DNA of 64,000 nucleotides from JBFWWP01 sp050246115 (GCA_050246115.1 JBFWWP010000011.1:62001-126000), one strand, 5' to 3'; numbered from the stretch's first letter, positions 36,471 to 46,546 are shown. The notes: a model not told the origin generated them from the letters alone. Made by a program: numbers and translations.

Positions 36471-37919
36471 ATGGCGCAAGAGCCGGCGATCTTCACCATT
36501 TTCGGCGGTACTGGCGATCTTGCGGCCCGCAAGCTCTTCCCGGCCCTTTGTCGTAGTGCCCAAGAAGGGCTATTGAACGAACGCACCCAGGTGCTCGGGC
36601 TCGGGCGTGCCTACAAGGCCGACGACACGTTTCGTTCCGAAGTGCGAGACGCGCTCATCGAGTTTGGCTGTCGCGCGGATACCGCCAACTCGTTCGTACG
36701 GCGAGTTCACTACCAGCCGATTGGCGCCAGCGAACCCAGCGCTTTCCGCGCGCTCGGCGATCGCTTGGAGAAGCTGCGCGCCGAGCACTCGCTTCCACGC
36801 CACTTCGCCTACTATCTCTCGCTCCCGCCCGAAGTCATGCCCGCGACGGTGACCGGCCTGGGCGAGGCCGGTCTGAATGCGTTCGAGGACGGTTGGTCTC
36901 GTGTCGTGCTCGAGAAGCCTTTCGGGCGTGACCTGGCATCGGCGCAAGAGCTCAATCGTCTGGTGCATCGCTACTTCGCCGAGAAGCAGGTGTTTCGCAT
37001 CGATCACTATCTGGGCAAGGAAACCGTGCAGAACCTGCTCGTGTTTCGCCTCGCCAATGGTCTCATCGAGTCGGCGTGGAATCGCGATCGCATCGAGAGC
37101 GTGCAGATCACCGTGGGAGAGACGCTCGGGGTTGGGAGTCGTGCGGGGTATTACGACAAGTCGGGCGCCTTGCGCGACATGGTCCAGAATCACCTGACGC
37201 AACTCCTGACGCTGGTGGCGATGGAGGTGCCGTCGAGCATCGAGGCCGACGCGATTCGCTACGAGAAGATCAAGGTGTTGCGCTCCATGGCACCACTCGA
37301 CCTCAGCAAGGTGGTTCGCGGTCAGTACACTGCCGGGGTGTGCGACGGAGAGCCCGCGGTCGCGTACCTCGACGAGGCCGGCGTGCCCGCTTCGTCGACA
37401 ACCGAGACCTTCGTCGCGATGGAGCTCCACGTCGACTCGTGGCGCTGGCAAGGCGTTCCGTTCTACCTTCGAACCGGCAAGCGGATGCCGCAGAAGACCA
37501 CCCAGATCGCCGTGCGTTTCCGCCGCGCGCCGGTGAGCTTCTTCAAGAATCTCGGTTGCAGCCCGAGCAGTGCCGACCTACTCGTGATCACCCTGCAACC
37601 CGATGAAGGCTTCGCTCTCTACTTCGACATCAAAACGCCGGGCGACCCGTTTCGCGTCGAGACGATTCCCCTCCGGTTCGACTACCAGGAGCGTTTTCCG
37701 GGGATCCAAGACGCCTACCAAACCCTGCTGCTCGACGTGCTCGAGGGTGACCAGACCCTATTCGTGCACTCGGAAGAAGTCGAGAAGTCCTGGCAGCTCT
37801 TCACCCCGCTGATCGCGGCTCCGACGCCGATACGAACCTACGCCGCGGGTACCTGGGGGCCGCCCGAGGCCGAAGGCCTGGCCGTCCCCGAGATGCGGTG
37901 GCTGGAAAGCGTGCGGTAG
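36471..37919 (+). CDS. zwf: Glucose-6-phosphate 1-dehydrogenase
   Basis: 482 aa, ATG with AAGGAG 7 bases upstream. It oxidises glucose 6-phosphate to 6-phosphogluconolactone and yields NADPH or NADH. N-terminal Rossmann motif GGTGDLAARKLFPAL, active site RIDHYLGKETVQN (His as base), VLEKPFG and RTGKRMPQKTTQI are all present, and length is normal. First gene of zwf-pgl-pgi, with the pgl frame overlapping its end. The leader holds a family A element. Confidence 0.96.
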   Translation: MAQEPAIFTIFGGTGDLAARKLFPALCRSAQEGLLNERTQVLGLGRAYKADDTFRSEVRDALIEFGCRADTANSFVRRVHYQPIGASEPSAFRALGDRLEKLRAEHSLPRHFAYYLSLPPEVMPATVTGLGEAGLNAFEDGWSRVVLEKPFGRDLASAQELNRLVHRYFAEKQVFRIDHYLGKETVQNLLVFRLANGLIESAWNRDRIESVQITVGETLGVGSRAGYYDKSGALRDMVQNHLTQLLTLVAMEVPSSIEADAIRYEKIKVLRSMAPLDLSKVVRGQYTAGVCDGEPAVAYLDEAGVPASSTTETFVAMELHVDSWRWQGVPFYLRTGKRMPQKTTQIAVRFRRAPVSFFKNLGCSPSSADLLVITLQPDEGFALYFDIKTPGDPFRVETIPLRFDYQERFPGIQDAYQTLLLDVLEGDQTLFVHSEEVEKSWQLFTPLIAAPTPIRTYAAGTWGPPEAEGLAVPEMRWLESVR

Positions 37920-38698
37920 CCGTCTTGAGTGCTGCGCCCCTTGAACTCCTGCGCTTTACCGACGCCGTCGCGCTCGCCGCGGCGGCCGCGACCGAGTTCG
38001 TACAAACGATCGTCACGACGATCGCGGAGCGTGGCCATTGCCGGCTGGCGCTGGCCGGCGGATCCTCGCCCAAGGCGATCTACCAACGCATCGCATCGGC
38101 CTCGGAACTGTCGGGCCGCGTCGATTGGGAACGGGTCGAAGTCTTCTGGGGGGATGAACGCTGCGTCCCACCCGACCACGAGCAGAGCAATCATCGCATG
38201 GCGCGCGAAGCCTTGCTGCGCCACGTCCCTGTTCGACCGGAGTTTGTGCACCGCATCCGTGGTGAGATCGCCGCGGTTGAAGCAGCTCGGGAGTACACGG
38301 CGGTGCTGGGTTCGGAACCGTTGGATCTCGTGGTCCTCGGAATGGGTGACGACGGTCATACGGCTTCGCTGTTCCCGGGGCGCCCCGAGGCCGACGAAGG
38401 CGAGGCACGGGTGGTCGCGGCCAGGGCTCCGGTAGCGCCGTATGAGCGAGTGTCGCTCACGCAGCGAGTCTTCGCCGAAAGTACGAACGTAATGTTCTGG
38501 GTGAGCGGGTCGAGCAAGGCCGAACGCGTGGCCGCGATCCTGGCCGAGGTCGAGCAGGGGCGCCCGCGACTGCCGGCAGCACGAGTGCGCCCGCGGGGCC
38601 GGCTGCGGTGGTTCGTGGACGAGTGTGCGGCTCGAGCGCTGCCCTCGGGCTTGGCCCAGACCAGCTCGCGGATCCTGTTTGGCGACAACAGAAAGTAG
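37898..38698 (+). CDS. pgl: 6-phosphogluconolactonase
   Basis: 266 aa from GTG 37898, 22 bases inside zwf; a TTG at 37925 would give a 257-residue form and avoid the overlap, so the start is uncertain. DevB/SOL family: RLALAGGSSPKAIYQRIA, VFWGDERCVPPDHEQSNHRMA and LVVLGMGDDGHTASLFPG are clear. It hydrolyses the lactone made by Zwf. Length is typical for bacterial Pgl. Confidence 0.92.
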   Translation: MAGKRAVAVLSAAPLELLRFTDAVALAAAAATEFVQTIVTTIAERGHCRLALAGGSSPKAIYQRIASASELSGRVDWERVEVFWGDERCVPPDHEQSNHRMAREALLRHVPVRPEFVHRIRGEIAAVEAAREYTAVLGSEPLDLVVLGMGDDGHTASLFPGRPEADEGEARVVAARAPVAPYERVSLTQRVFAESTNVMFWVSGSSKAERVAAILAEVEQGRPRLPAARVRPRGRLRWFVDECAARALPSGLAQTSSRILFGDNRK

Positions 38699-38706
38699 TC
38701 GTTTCC

Positions 38707-40389
38707 ATGACGGTGAAGAACATGAAAAGCGAAACCGCCCTGAGTCCGCTGACCAAGTCACGTGTGTGGCAGGCGCTCGTCAAGCACCGCCAGCAGCTTG
38801 GACACCAGCATTTGCGCGATTTGTTCGCGGCCGATCCGCGCCGTTTCGAGCGCTTCTCGATCCGCTATGATGACATCTTGCTCGACTACTCCAAGCAGCG
38901 CATCACTTCCGAAACGATGGAGCTCTTGCTCGAACTCGCGCAGGAGTCGCGGCTCCTCAGCTTGCGGGAGAAGATGTTCGCGGGTGAACCCATCAACAAC
39001 ACCGAGGGCCGTGCCGTGCTGCACGTGGCCCTGCGCAATCGCAGCGATCGTCCCCAGCATGTGGACGGCGTCGACGTCATGCCGGCGGTGCGCGCCGTGC
39101 TCGCGAAGATGCGCAAGTTCAGCGACGCGGTGCGCAGCGGGGAGTGGAAAGGGTACACCGGCAAGGCGATCACCGATGTCGTGAACATCGGGATCGGCGG
39201 GTCGGACCTCGGTCCGGTCATGGTGACCGAAGCCCTACGGCCCTACTGGCAAGACGGGCTCCACGTGCACTTCGTATCGAACGTCGATGGTACGCACCTG
39301 GTCGAGACGCTGAAGCGATGTGCACCCGAGACCACGCTGTTCACGGTCGCGTCCAAGACCTTCACGACGCAGGAGACCATTACCAACGCCACCGCGGCTC
39401 GCGACTGGTTGCTTGCGAAGTTGGGGCCACGTGAGGCGGTGGCGCGCCACTTCGTGGCGTTGTCGACCAACGCCAAGGCCGTAGCCGAGTTCGGCATCGA
39501 CACTGCGAACATGTTCGAGTTCTGGGACTGGGTGGGGGGGCGCTACTCCCTGTGGTCTGCCATCGGGTTGCCGATCGCGCTCGTCATCGGCATGGATCGG
39601 TTCGAGGAACTCCTGCAAGGCGCTCACGACCTCGACGAGCACTTTCGCGTTGCGCCCCTCGATCAGAATCTACCGGTGATCCTGGCGCTCCTGGGCATCT
39701 GGTGCCACAACTTCTTTGGCGCCGAGTCGCACGCGATTCTCCCGTACGATCAGTACCTGCATCGCTTCGCCGCCTACTTCCAGCAGGGCGACATGGAGAG
39801 CAACGGCAAGGGCGTCGACCGCGAAGCGCGCCCGATCACCGACTACACGACGGGCCCGGTCATCTGGGGCGAGCCAGGGACCAACGGCCAACACGCGTTC
39901 TATCAACTCATCCACCAGGGCACGCGGATGATTCCCTGCGACTTCATCGCGCCGGTTCACTCCCAGAACCCACTCGGGCGACAGCACGAGATCTTGCTCG
40001 CCAATTTCTTTGCGCAGACCGAGGCTCTCATGCGGGGCAAGACGGGCGAGGAGGTCCGCGTCGAGCTCGCCAAGCAAGGGGTCACGAATCGCCCAGACCT
40101 GGTCGCGCACAAGACCTTCTCCGGTAATCGCCCGACCAACTCGATTCTGTTCGACCGGCTCACGCCGCGGACCTTGGGTCGGCTGCTGGCTCTGTACGAG
40201 CACAAGATCTTCGTTCAGGGCGCCATCTGGAACATCAACAGCTTCGACCAGTGGGGAGTGGAACTCGGGAAGCAACTCGCGAACGCGATTCTTCCCGAAC
40301 TCGCCGGCCCCGAGGTCGTGACTTCCCACGATCCGTCGACCAATGGCCTGATCAACCACTACAAGGCGCGCCGGACCGTCGCTCCGTAG
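38707..40389 (+). CDS. pgi: Glucose-6-phosphate isomerase
   Basis: 560 aa from ATG 38707; ATG 38722 with GTGAAG before it is an alternative. Interconverts glucose and fructose 6-phosphate. Long bacterial/eukaryotic-type Pgi: VNIGIGGSDLGPVM, SKTFTTQETITNA, FGAESHAILPYDQYL (signature 1 region), GEPGTNGQHAFYQLIHQG (signature 2) and the catalytic Lys near the C-terminus in NGLINHYKARR. With zwf, pgl and gnd it makes a pentose phosphate cluster. Confidence 0.96.
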   Translation: MTVKNMKSETALSPLTKSRVWQALVKHRQQLGHQHLRDLFAADPRRFERFSIRYDDILLDYSKQRITSETMELLLELAQESRLLSLREKMFAGEPINNTEGRAVLHVALRNRSDRPQHVDGVDVMPAVRAVLAKMRKFSDAVRSGEWKGYTGKAITDVVNIGIGGSDLGPVMVTEALRPYWQDGLHVHFVSNVDGTHLVETLKRCAPETTLFTVASKTFTTQETITNATAARDWLLAKLGPREAVARHFVALSTNAKAVAEFGIDTANMFEFWDWVGGRYSLWSAIGLPIALVIGMDRFEELLQGAHDLDEHFRVAPLDQNLPVILALLGIWCHNFFGAESHAILPYDQYLHRFAAYFQQGDMESNGKGVDREARPITDYTTGPVIWGEPGTNGQHAFYQLIHQGTRMIPCDFIAPVHSQNPLGRQHEILLANFFAQTEALMRGKTGEEVRVELAKQGVTNRPDLVAHKTFSGNRPTNSILFDRLTPRTLGRLLALYEHKIFVQGAIWNINSFDQWGVELGKQLANAILPELAGPEVVTSHDPSTNGLINHYKARRTVAP

Positions 40390-40488
40390 GAACGGCCGGG
40401 CTCCCGGTGCGGTGCCGCCCTTTGCTTGCCGACGGTGGGTCCGGGCAAACCGCGACAACGGGCTCCGGAACGTGGCGGGACGACCCGT

Positions 40489-42408
40489 TCACGGGCACGT
40501 GGGATCGTCTGCGCAGCCGAGCGAATCGACGGTCGGGTCGCTGCCGCACCCCGTGAAGGGAGGGGGCAGCGGCACCGCAGGCACTCCGAACAACGACCCG
40601 AGGATGGCGACCACGTCCGCGATGTTCGCGGCGCCGTCGTCGTTGCCGTCGGCGGAGTCCTGGCAGTCGATGGCGTTGGGGCCACCCGGTCCGGGGAACA
40701 AGTTGCCGAGCAGATAGACTGCGTCGGCAATGTTGCGCGCTCCGTCGAGGTTCACGTCACCGCGCCGAAAGGTGGCTCCCGCGCAAGCGTCTGCGGCTTC
40801 GTACGCGCCCAGGTCTACTCGTTCGAGGCAGTCTCCATCCCCGTCCGCGAGTCGCGGCGCTCCGTCCAGGTCGACGGTGAGCGTCGTCGGCGTCTGAACG
40901 TCGTTGCCGGTGTCGATCGCCGGCGAAGCCGGGCCCAGGCGGTAGTCCCCGGCCGCGGGGTCGAGGAACAGCGGGTTGGTGTCGACGACATCGACCTGGA
41001 CGATCCCCGCCGGGAGCTGCGCCGCCCCTTGGACGATGCTCGCAGTGATGACGCCGCTCGTGCTGCTCGGGCTCAGCGATCCGGTGCCGTTGTTGCGAAG
41101 GATGGAGTTCGCGATGAGATAGTCGCCGGCTGGGAAAGACGCGAGTTGCAGCGCCCGTCCGTTGACGTTGTCGGCGAAGGTGCAATGAGCGATCGTGACC
41201 TGCGCCCCCGGGCCGTCGAAGGCGTTACCGCTCTGGGTGAAGCCAGCGCCGCTCTCGTTGCCGGCGAACAGGCAGCCTTCAATTCGCACCTGCATGACGG
41301 TGGTGCCGCCGCCGTTCGACAGGATCGCCGCGCCGTTCTGGAGCGATTGATTGCCAATGAAGCGCGTGTTGATGAACGTGGCCACGTCGTCCGGACGACG
41401 CGACCAGATGAAGGCGGCACCGCCCTGGTTGGAGGCGTTGTCCTCGAACAGGCAGTCGACGAAAGTCGGGGCGCCCTCACGCGTCGGCTGGTTGACCGGG
41501 TCCCAGGCGTTGCGGTGAAACACCGCGCCGCCGGCACTGGTGGCTTCGTTGTTGCGGAACGTCACGCGTTCGAACACCGGGAACCCGTGCTCGATGTAGA
41601 CCCCGGCTCCGTAGGCGGCGCCGGCTGACGCGTCGTTGACGTTGTCCTCGAACGTGCAGTCGCTGAAGTGGATGTCCGATTCCCAGATGAAGAGCGCCGC
41701 ACCGACCGTTTGGAACTGTGTCCCGCCGATGTGATTGGCGCGGAACTCGCAATCGGTCACGGTTCCGGGGGTGTCAAAGATGAATACGACACCGCCGCGC
41801 CCGACCTGCGTGTCGTTGATGATCGTGTTGTCGATGATGCGAAGGTCGTGCAGGTCGATTGCGGTGCTACCGAAAGTCCACAGGGCAGCGCCGTAGTGAC
41901 CCTGTGGGAGGGTGTCGAGATCCTGGTACACACGCGTCAGGGTCAGGCCGTCGAGCAGAATCTCGCCACCCACGTCGGCGCGCAGCAAGGTGAGACTGTT
42001 GTCGGTGAGCAGCGTCGGATCGCCGATCTCGCCGCTCAGGATCGTGGCGAAAGCCGAGGTGTCGCGATCGTCGGGGGCTCCCCCGCCGGCGCCGCCGCGG
42101 TATCCTCCTTCGACGCGCACTCCGCCGACGTAGCTCCAGTACGCCGAGCGGCTGCCGACCGGGAGCAGCGGATGGCCCACGTCCGGGGTGTATGTGCCCT
42201 GTGCGATCCGCACGTTGTCCCCGGCGGTGGCAACCGCCAGCGCGGCATGCAGGGTCGTGAATGCGTCGCCCCATGACGTGCCCGTGCCTGCGACCGTAGC
42301 CGCGGAGTCGACGTACCACGTGCTCTGCCCGAACCCGACGCCGGGAGCGAACCACGATGCGACGAAACAGCACGACGCGGCGACCCAGTGGCGACCCATG
42401 GGATGCAT
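40489..42408 (-). CDS. Secreted right-handed beta-helix protein with dockerin-type repeats
   Basis: 639 aa from ATG 42408 (AAGGAG 7 bases upstream). Signal peptide ends near APGVGFGQ. The opening STWYVDSAATVAGTGTSWGDAFTTL and AGDNVRIAQGTYTP are typical of parallel beta-helix (polymorphic outer-membrane/choice-of-anchor) proteins, followed by many FxNxxAxxxGGA-type turns to about 470. SPAIDTGNDVQTPTTLTVDLDGAPR closes the helix. Residues 548-639 hold two dockerin/EF-hand repeats (NIADAVYLLGNLF, NIADVVAILGSLF) and a Cys-rich tail like that of the protein at 3797. Exported, maybe polysaccharide-binding or -cutting; no catalytic site seen. Confidence 0.82.
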   Translation of the reverse strand: MHPMGRHWVAASCCFVASWFAPGVGFGQSTWYVDSAATVAGTGTSWGDAFTTLHAALAVATAGDNVRIAQGTYTPDVGHPLLPVGSRSAYWSYVGGVRVEGGYRGGAGGGAPDDRDTSAFATILSGEIGDPTLLTDNSLTLLRADVGGEILLDGLTLTRVYQDLDTLPQGHYGAALWTFGSTAIDLHDLRIIDNTIINDTQVGRGGVVFIFDTPGTVTDCEFRANHIGGTQFQTVGAALFIWESDIHFSDCTFEDNVNDASAGAAYGAGVYIEHGFPVFERVTFRNNEATSAGGAVFHRNAWDPVNQPTREGAPTFVDCLFEDNASNQGGAAFIWSRRPDDVATFINTRFIGNQSLQNGAAILSNGGGTTVMQVRIEGCLFAGNESGAGFTQSGNAFDGPGAQVTIAHCTFADNVNGRALQLASFPAGDYLIANSILRNNGTGSLSPSSTSGVITASIVQGAAQLPAGIVQVDVVDTNPLFLDPAAGDYRLGPASPAIDTGNDVQTPTTLTVDLDGAPRLADGDGDCLERVDLGAYEAADACAGATFRRGDVNLDGARNIADAVYLLGNLFPGPGGPNAIDCQDSADGNDDGAANIADVVAILGSLFGVPAVPLPPPFTGCGSDPTVDSLGCADDPTCP

Positions 42409-42784
42409 GTTGAACTCCTTCGGAGAGGTGTGACCGGCGCCGATCTTACGGGCTGACGCCGAAGTGCACGAGGACTTGGCCACGGGAAAGCGGAGAGCGC
42501 CGCGGAACTACGGGACGGGGGCAGCAGCCGACTCGGCAACGAGGGCCGCTTCGTGCCGGCTTTATCGGGCTTTGTGGCTTCCCAGCGTCAAGCGGTGACC
42601 GACCCGTGTCGATAGCAGGAACGAGGTCGGCTCGCGGCGGCCTCGCGCGAACGACGTTTCCCCGCTAGAGTCGGCAGCGATCGAAGCGCTGGCGGCGTTG
42701 CGCGGCATCGAGACGCAACCACGGACCCGGTCGCTACCGGTGCCAGCACCGCCCGACTTTCAGCCCGACAAGGAGCCGGAGATC
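42409..42784. other. Divergent intergenic region
   Basis: 376 bases between the leftward beta-helix gene and rightward gnd; should hold both promoters. No clear boxes, repeats or RNA seen. Confidence 0.4.
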
Positions 42785-44221
42785 ATGGCCGCAGAGAAAG
42801 CACAGTTCGGTGTCATCGGCATGGCGGTCATGGGGCGAAACCTCGCGCTCAACGTCGTCGATCACGGGTTTCGCGTCGCGGTTCACAACCGCGCTCCCGA
42901 GCCCTTGGCGCAGGCTGTCACCGAGAGTGGGGGGCGACTGCAGCCGGCGGGAACCCTCGAGGCGTTGGTGGCCATGCTCGAGCGTCCGCGCCGCCTGCTG
43001 CTCATGATCAAGGCCGGCCCGGCAGTGGACCAAGTGCTCGAGACGCTGACGCCGCTCCTCGAGCCAGGCGACATCGTGATCGACGGTGGCAACTCCTGGT
43101 ATCTGGACACGCGGCGGCGTGAAGCGGCGTGTCGTGCGGCTGGCCTGAGGTTCTGCGGCATGGGAGTCTCGGGCGGTGAAGAAGGTGCGCGCAACGGACC
43201 GTCGCTCATGCCCGGTGGTGACGCCGAGGCCTATCACGCCCTGGCTCCGCTCCTCGAGGCCATCGCAGCGCGAACCGACTCGGGTCCGTGCGTGACCCAC
43301 GTCGGACCGGATGGCGCCGGTCACTTCGTCAAGATGGTCCACAACGGTATCGAATACGCCGACATGCAGTTCATTGCCGAGGCCTATGACGTTCTGGCCC
43401 GCGTCGGCGGTATCCAGCCCGATCGCCTCGCCGAGATTTTCGACGAATGGAATCGCGGCCCGCTGGAATCGTTCTTGATCGAGATCACCGCGCAGATCTT
43501 CCGAGTACGCGACCCGAAGACCGGCGGCTGGTTGGTCGATCAGGTCTTGGATCGCGCCGGACAGAAGGGCACCGGGCGCTGGACCGCTCAGGTCGCGCTC
43601 GATCTCGGCGTCCCCATTCCGAGCATCGCCGCCGCCATCGACGCGCGCGTGTTGTCGAGTCTCAAGGCCGATCGCACGGTCGCCGCCAAAGTCCTCGAGG
43701 GACCCGTTCCGGCGCGCTACACCGGCACGACGGTCCAGTTGATCGATCAAGTCCGCGACGCTCTCTTTGCCGCGAAGATCGCGGCCTACGCGCAAGGCAT
43801 GCACCTGATCCAAAGCGCATCTCGCGAGTACGCCTGGTCCATCGACATGCGCGAACTCGCGCGCATCTGGAAGGGCGGGTGCATCATTCGCGCGCGCTTC
43901 TTGGACCAAATGATGCGAGCCTACGAGCGTCGGGCCGACCTGCCGCATCTCCTCCTCGACGCCGACCTCCGCCGCGAAGTGCACTCGCGTCAAGCTGCGT
44001 GGCGCGAAGTCGTCGGCCTCGCCCAACGCCACGGGATTCCCACTCTGGGAATGGCGACCGGCCTCGCCTACTACGACAGTTACCGGACCGAGAACCTGCC
44101 GCAAAGCCTCACGCAGGCGCAACGCGACGCATTCGGCGCCCACACCTACCAACGCAGCGACGATCCCGACGGCCCGTTCGTGCACACCGACTGGCTCGGG
44201 GTTCACGACACCGCCCGCTGA
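42785..44221 (+). CDS. gnd: 6-phosphogluconate dehydrogenase (decarboxylating)
   Basis: 478 aa, ATG with AAGGAG and GGAG upstream; a frame to 42698 has no site. Converts 6-phosphogluconate to ribulose 5-phosphate and CO2. GVIGMAVMGRNLALN (coenzyme fold), FCGMGVSGGEEGARNGPSLMPGG in pieces, and the substrate motif KMVHNGIEYADMQ with catalytic Lys are present; DQAGQKGTG appears as DRAGQKGTGRW. Length matches the long NADP-type enzyme. It completes the oxidative pentose phosphate set. Confidence 0.96.
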   Translation: MAAEKAQFGVIGMAVMGRNLALNVVDHGFRVAVHNRAPEPLAQAVTESGGRLQPAGTLEALVAMLERPRRLLLMIKAGPAVDQVLETLTPLLEPGDIVIDGGNSWYLDTRRREAACRAAGLRFCGMGVSGGEEGARNGPSLMPGGDAEAYHALAPLLEAIAARTDSGPCVTHVGPDGAGHFVKMVHNGIEYADMQFIAEAYDVLARVGGIQPDRLAEIFDEWNRGPLESFLIEITAQIFRVRDPKTGGWLVDQVLDRAGQKGTGRWTAQVALDLGVPIPSIAAAIDARVLSSLKADRTVAAKVLEGPVPARYTGTTVQLIDQVRDALFAAKIAAYAQGMHLIQSASREYAWSIDMRELARIWKGGCIIRARFLDQMMRAYERRADLPHLLLDADLRREVHSRQAAWREVVGLAQRHGIPTLGMATGLAYYDSYRTENLPQSLTQAQRDAFGAHTYQRSDDPDGPFVHTDWLGVHDTAR

Positions 44222-44564
44222 CCCGCGGAGATCTCGCTGACACTGACCATATCCATCATCGCCCGGGCGAGGTTGCTGTCCCCGCTGTCGAGTCTGCACT
44301 GCAGTCGGGAAGCGATCCCGTTCCCGGTCTAGCCCCTGGACCGCGCCACACGCAACGACGGGCGAGGGTCGCGAACGAATGGTCGCGGCGTTCTTGTAGA
44401 CAGCGTTTCCGTAGACTGAGTGCGGTTTCACTGCGGTTACGACCCTTGTCGTCAAGCCACGAAGCCTAGTCTGAGTTCCGATCGTCCCTTGACCCCATCG
44501 ACCGCCTCGGAGAGAGTTCGTCTCGGTCGCAGGCCTCACCTTTGGGGAACCAGGGGATCGCGTC
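44222..44564. other. Intergenic region before the sigma-54 activator
   Basis: 343 bases with no gene, repeat or recognisable RNA. It should contain the promoter of the activator gene. Confidence 0.4.
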
Positions 44565-46115
44565 ATGTCGAGTGCACAGCAGGACGAACCGGATCGCCAT
44601 CGATACCAGGCGTTGTTCGCGGTGACCGCCGCGATCGCCGCGCATCGAGACTTGCCGGCGCTGATTCACGAGTTGGCCGGCCAACTGAGGCGGGTCGTAA
44701 GCTTCGATGCGCTCTCGCTAGTGTTGCATGATGCGGCGACCAATACGATGCGCCTGCACGTGCTCGAGACCAGCGAGCTCATCGCGTCACCGCTCGAGAT
44801 CGCCTTGAGTCCGGACGATGACCCGGCGGGCGGCGTTTGGAGAGCGCAGAAGCCTCTGATCCTCTCCGAGGTCACGCAACTGAGCCGGTGGCCGCGGCTG
44901 CTGGAGTCGGTTGAACCTTATGGCGTGCAGAGCTGCTGTTGGCTGCCGCTGACTACGGCCAGGCGGCGGCTCGGTGCACTGGTGTTCGCGTCCAAGCGGC
45001 CGTCGATGTACGAAACGGCGCACCTGGATTTCTTGCAGCAGGTCGCCAACCAAGTCGCCGTCGCCGTCGAGAATGCACAGGCTTTTCAGGAGATCGAGGC
45101 CCTCCGGGACCAACTCGCCAAGGAGAAGGCGTACTTGGAGGAGGAGGTGCGGACGGAGTGCGATTTCGGCGACATCATCGGCGAGAGTCCGGCTCTGCGA
45201 GCGGTACTCCAGAAGGTCGAAACCGTGGCGCCGACGGACTCGACCGTCCTGGTCTTCGGGGCGACCGGCACAGGCAAGGAGCTCATTGCTCGCGCGGTGC
45301 ACAGCCTGAGTCCGCGCCAGGGTCGCACCTTCGTCAAGCTGAACTGCGCCGCCCTCCCGACTGGGCTCCTCGAGAGCGAACTCTTTGGCCACGAGAAGGG
45401 AGCGTTCACGGGCGCGATCGCGCAGAAGATTGGGCGCTTCGAGCTGGCGGACCAGGGAACGCTGTTCCTCGACGAGATCGGAGACACTCCGCCGGAGCTT
45501 CAGCCCAAGCTGCTGCGTGTCCTCCAAGAGCAGGAGTTCGAACGACTGGGCGGCACGCGGACGATCCGGGTGAACGTGCGGCTGGTTGCCGCCACCAACC
45601 GGAACCTGGCGCAGATGGTCGCCGAGGGCCGGTTCCGCAGCGATTTGTACTATCGTCTGAACGTCTTCCCCATCGCGATGCCGACCCTGCGCGACCGGCC
45701 AGATGACATTCCAAACCTGGTGCGGCACTTTGCCCAGCGCTTTGCCCGGCGTATGAGTCGTCGCATCGAGAGTATCCCGTCCGCGACGATGGATGCACTC
45801 GTACGCTATTCGTGGCCCGGCAACGTGCGCGAGCTGCAGAACGTCATCGAGCGCGCCGTCATCCTCTCGCCGGGCCCAATGCTACAGGTTCCCTTGGCCG
45901 ACCTCGAGGGTGAGCCCGCGCAGGACCGGCCGCCAGCCGCCCCTGTCGCGACCCCGCTTACACTCGTCGACGCGGAGCGCGAGCACATCGTGAGCGCGTT
46001 GATCGCAACCGGGTGGATCGTCGGCGGGCCGAAGGGTGCCGCCGCGCGCCTCGGGATGAAGCGGTCCTCACTCCAGAAGAAGATGCAGAAGCTCGGAATC
46101 ACCCGCCCCATGTAG
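44565..46115 (+). CDS. Sigma-54-dependent transcriptional activator with GAF sensor (FhlA/NorR type)
   Basis: 516 aa. An N-terminal GAF domain (about 10-175) is followed by a coiled linker (LRDQLAKEKAYLEEEV), a AAA+ sigma-54 activation domain (about 195-430) with Walker A GATGTGKE, GAFTGA loop (contacts sigma-54), Walker B TLFLDEIGD and R-finger region FRSDLYYRLNVFPI, and a Fis-type HTH at 470-516 (GAAARLGMKRSSLQKKMQKLGI). All activation motifs are intact, so it should be functional. It probably controls the efflux operon just downstream, where a sigma-54 promoter and a palindrome are seen. Confidence 0.93.
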   Translation: MSSAQQDEPDRHRYQALFAVTAAIAAHRDLPALIHELAGQLRRVVSFDALSLVLHDAATNTMRLHVLETSELIASPLEIALSPDDDPAGGVWRAQKPLILSEVTQLSRWPRLLESVEPYGVQSCCWLPLTTARRRLGALVFASKRPSMYETAHLDFLQQVANQVAVAVENAQAFQEIEALRDQLAKEKAYLEEEVRTECDFGDIIGESPALRAVLQKVETVAPTDSTVLVFGATGTGKELIARAVHSLSPRQGRTFVKLNCAALPTGLLESELFGHEKGAFTGAIAQKIGRFELADQGTLFLDEIGDTPPELQPKLLRVLQEQEFERLGGTRTIRVNVRLVAATNRNLAQMVAEGRFRSDLYYRLNVFPIAMPTLRDRPDDIPNLVRHFAQRFARRMSRRIESIPSATMDALVRYSWPGNVRELQNVIERAVILSPGPMLQVPLADLEGEPAQDRPPAAPVATPLTLVDAEREHIVSALIATGWIVGGPKGAAARLGMKRSSLQKKMQKLGITRPM

Positions 46116-46302
46116 CGAGCGTCGAGCCCGAGTGGGCGTCGGTTCGCTGCGGCTAGTCGCGAATCCAGTGAGTGGACGAGCAACCCCAGTTGGCGCCTGC
46201 TACCGCAACCATGACCCGGGGCCTCGGTCCCGATGGGTGTGACTGCTTGCCACTGAGCCCCGCTTGGTGCTTTCGGATCGGTGCCCCATGAACGCCGCCC
46301 CA

Positions 46303-46318
46303 GTGGCACTTGTGCCAC
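46303..46318. promoter_or_regulatory. Palindrome, candidate activator binding site
   Basis: GTGGCAC-TT-GTGCCAC, a perfect 16-bp dyad about 112 bases upstream of the sigma-54 -24 box, the normal distance for an enhancer site of a sigma-54 activator. The gene for such an activator ends about 190 bases upstream. Confidence 0.5.
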
Positions 46319-46429
46319 CCCAGCGTCGCGGCTGGTGTGGCTATTCCTCGCGATCATGCTCCCGCCCGCAGGACACAAGTTCGTTCATTGCACTCGGATG
46401 AGGGGATTCGCTCGGACTCGTTTCGACGC

Positions 46430-46445
46430 TGGCCAGGCCATTGCC
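46430..46445 (+). promoter_or_regulatory. Sigma-54 promoter candidate
   Basis: TGGCCAGGCCATTGCC matches the TGGC-N8-TTGC pattern with exact -24 GG to -12 GC spacing. It lies about 100 bases before the first gene of the STAS-RND operon (46547). Confidence 0.6.
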
Positions 46446-46546
46446 TTCGGCGGGCAGGAGCCGCAGTGCGCGGCTCGAACTCGAAGCGGCTCCCAGACCG
46501 AAGCCGCCTCCGTTCTCGTCGTCGGAGTGCGACCAGGAGACAAGCG

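Larger units (their letters stand above)
46116..46546. other. Control region of the efflux operon
   Basis: About 430 bases between the activator and the STAS gene. Besides the palindrome and the sigma-54 promoter listed separately, I see nothing else. No terminator for the activator gene is evident. Confidence 0.5.
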
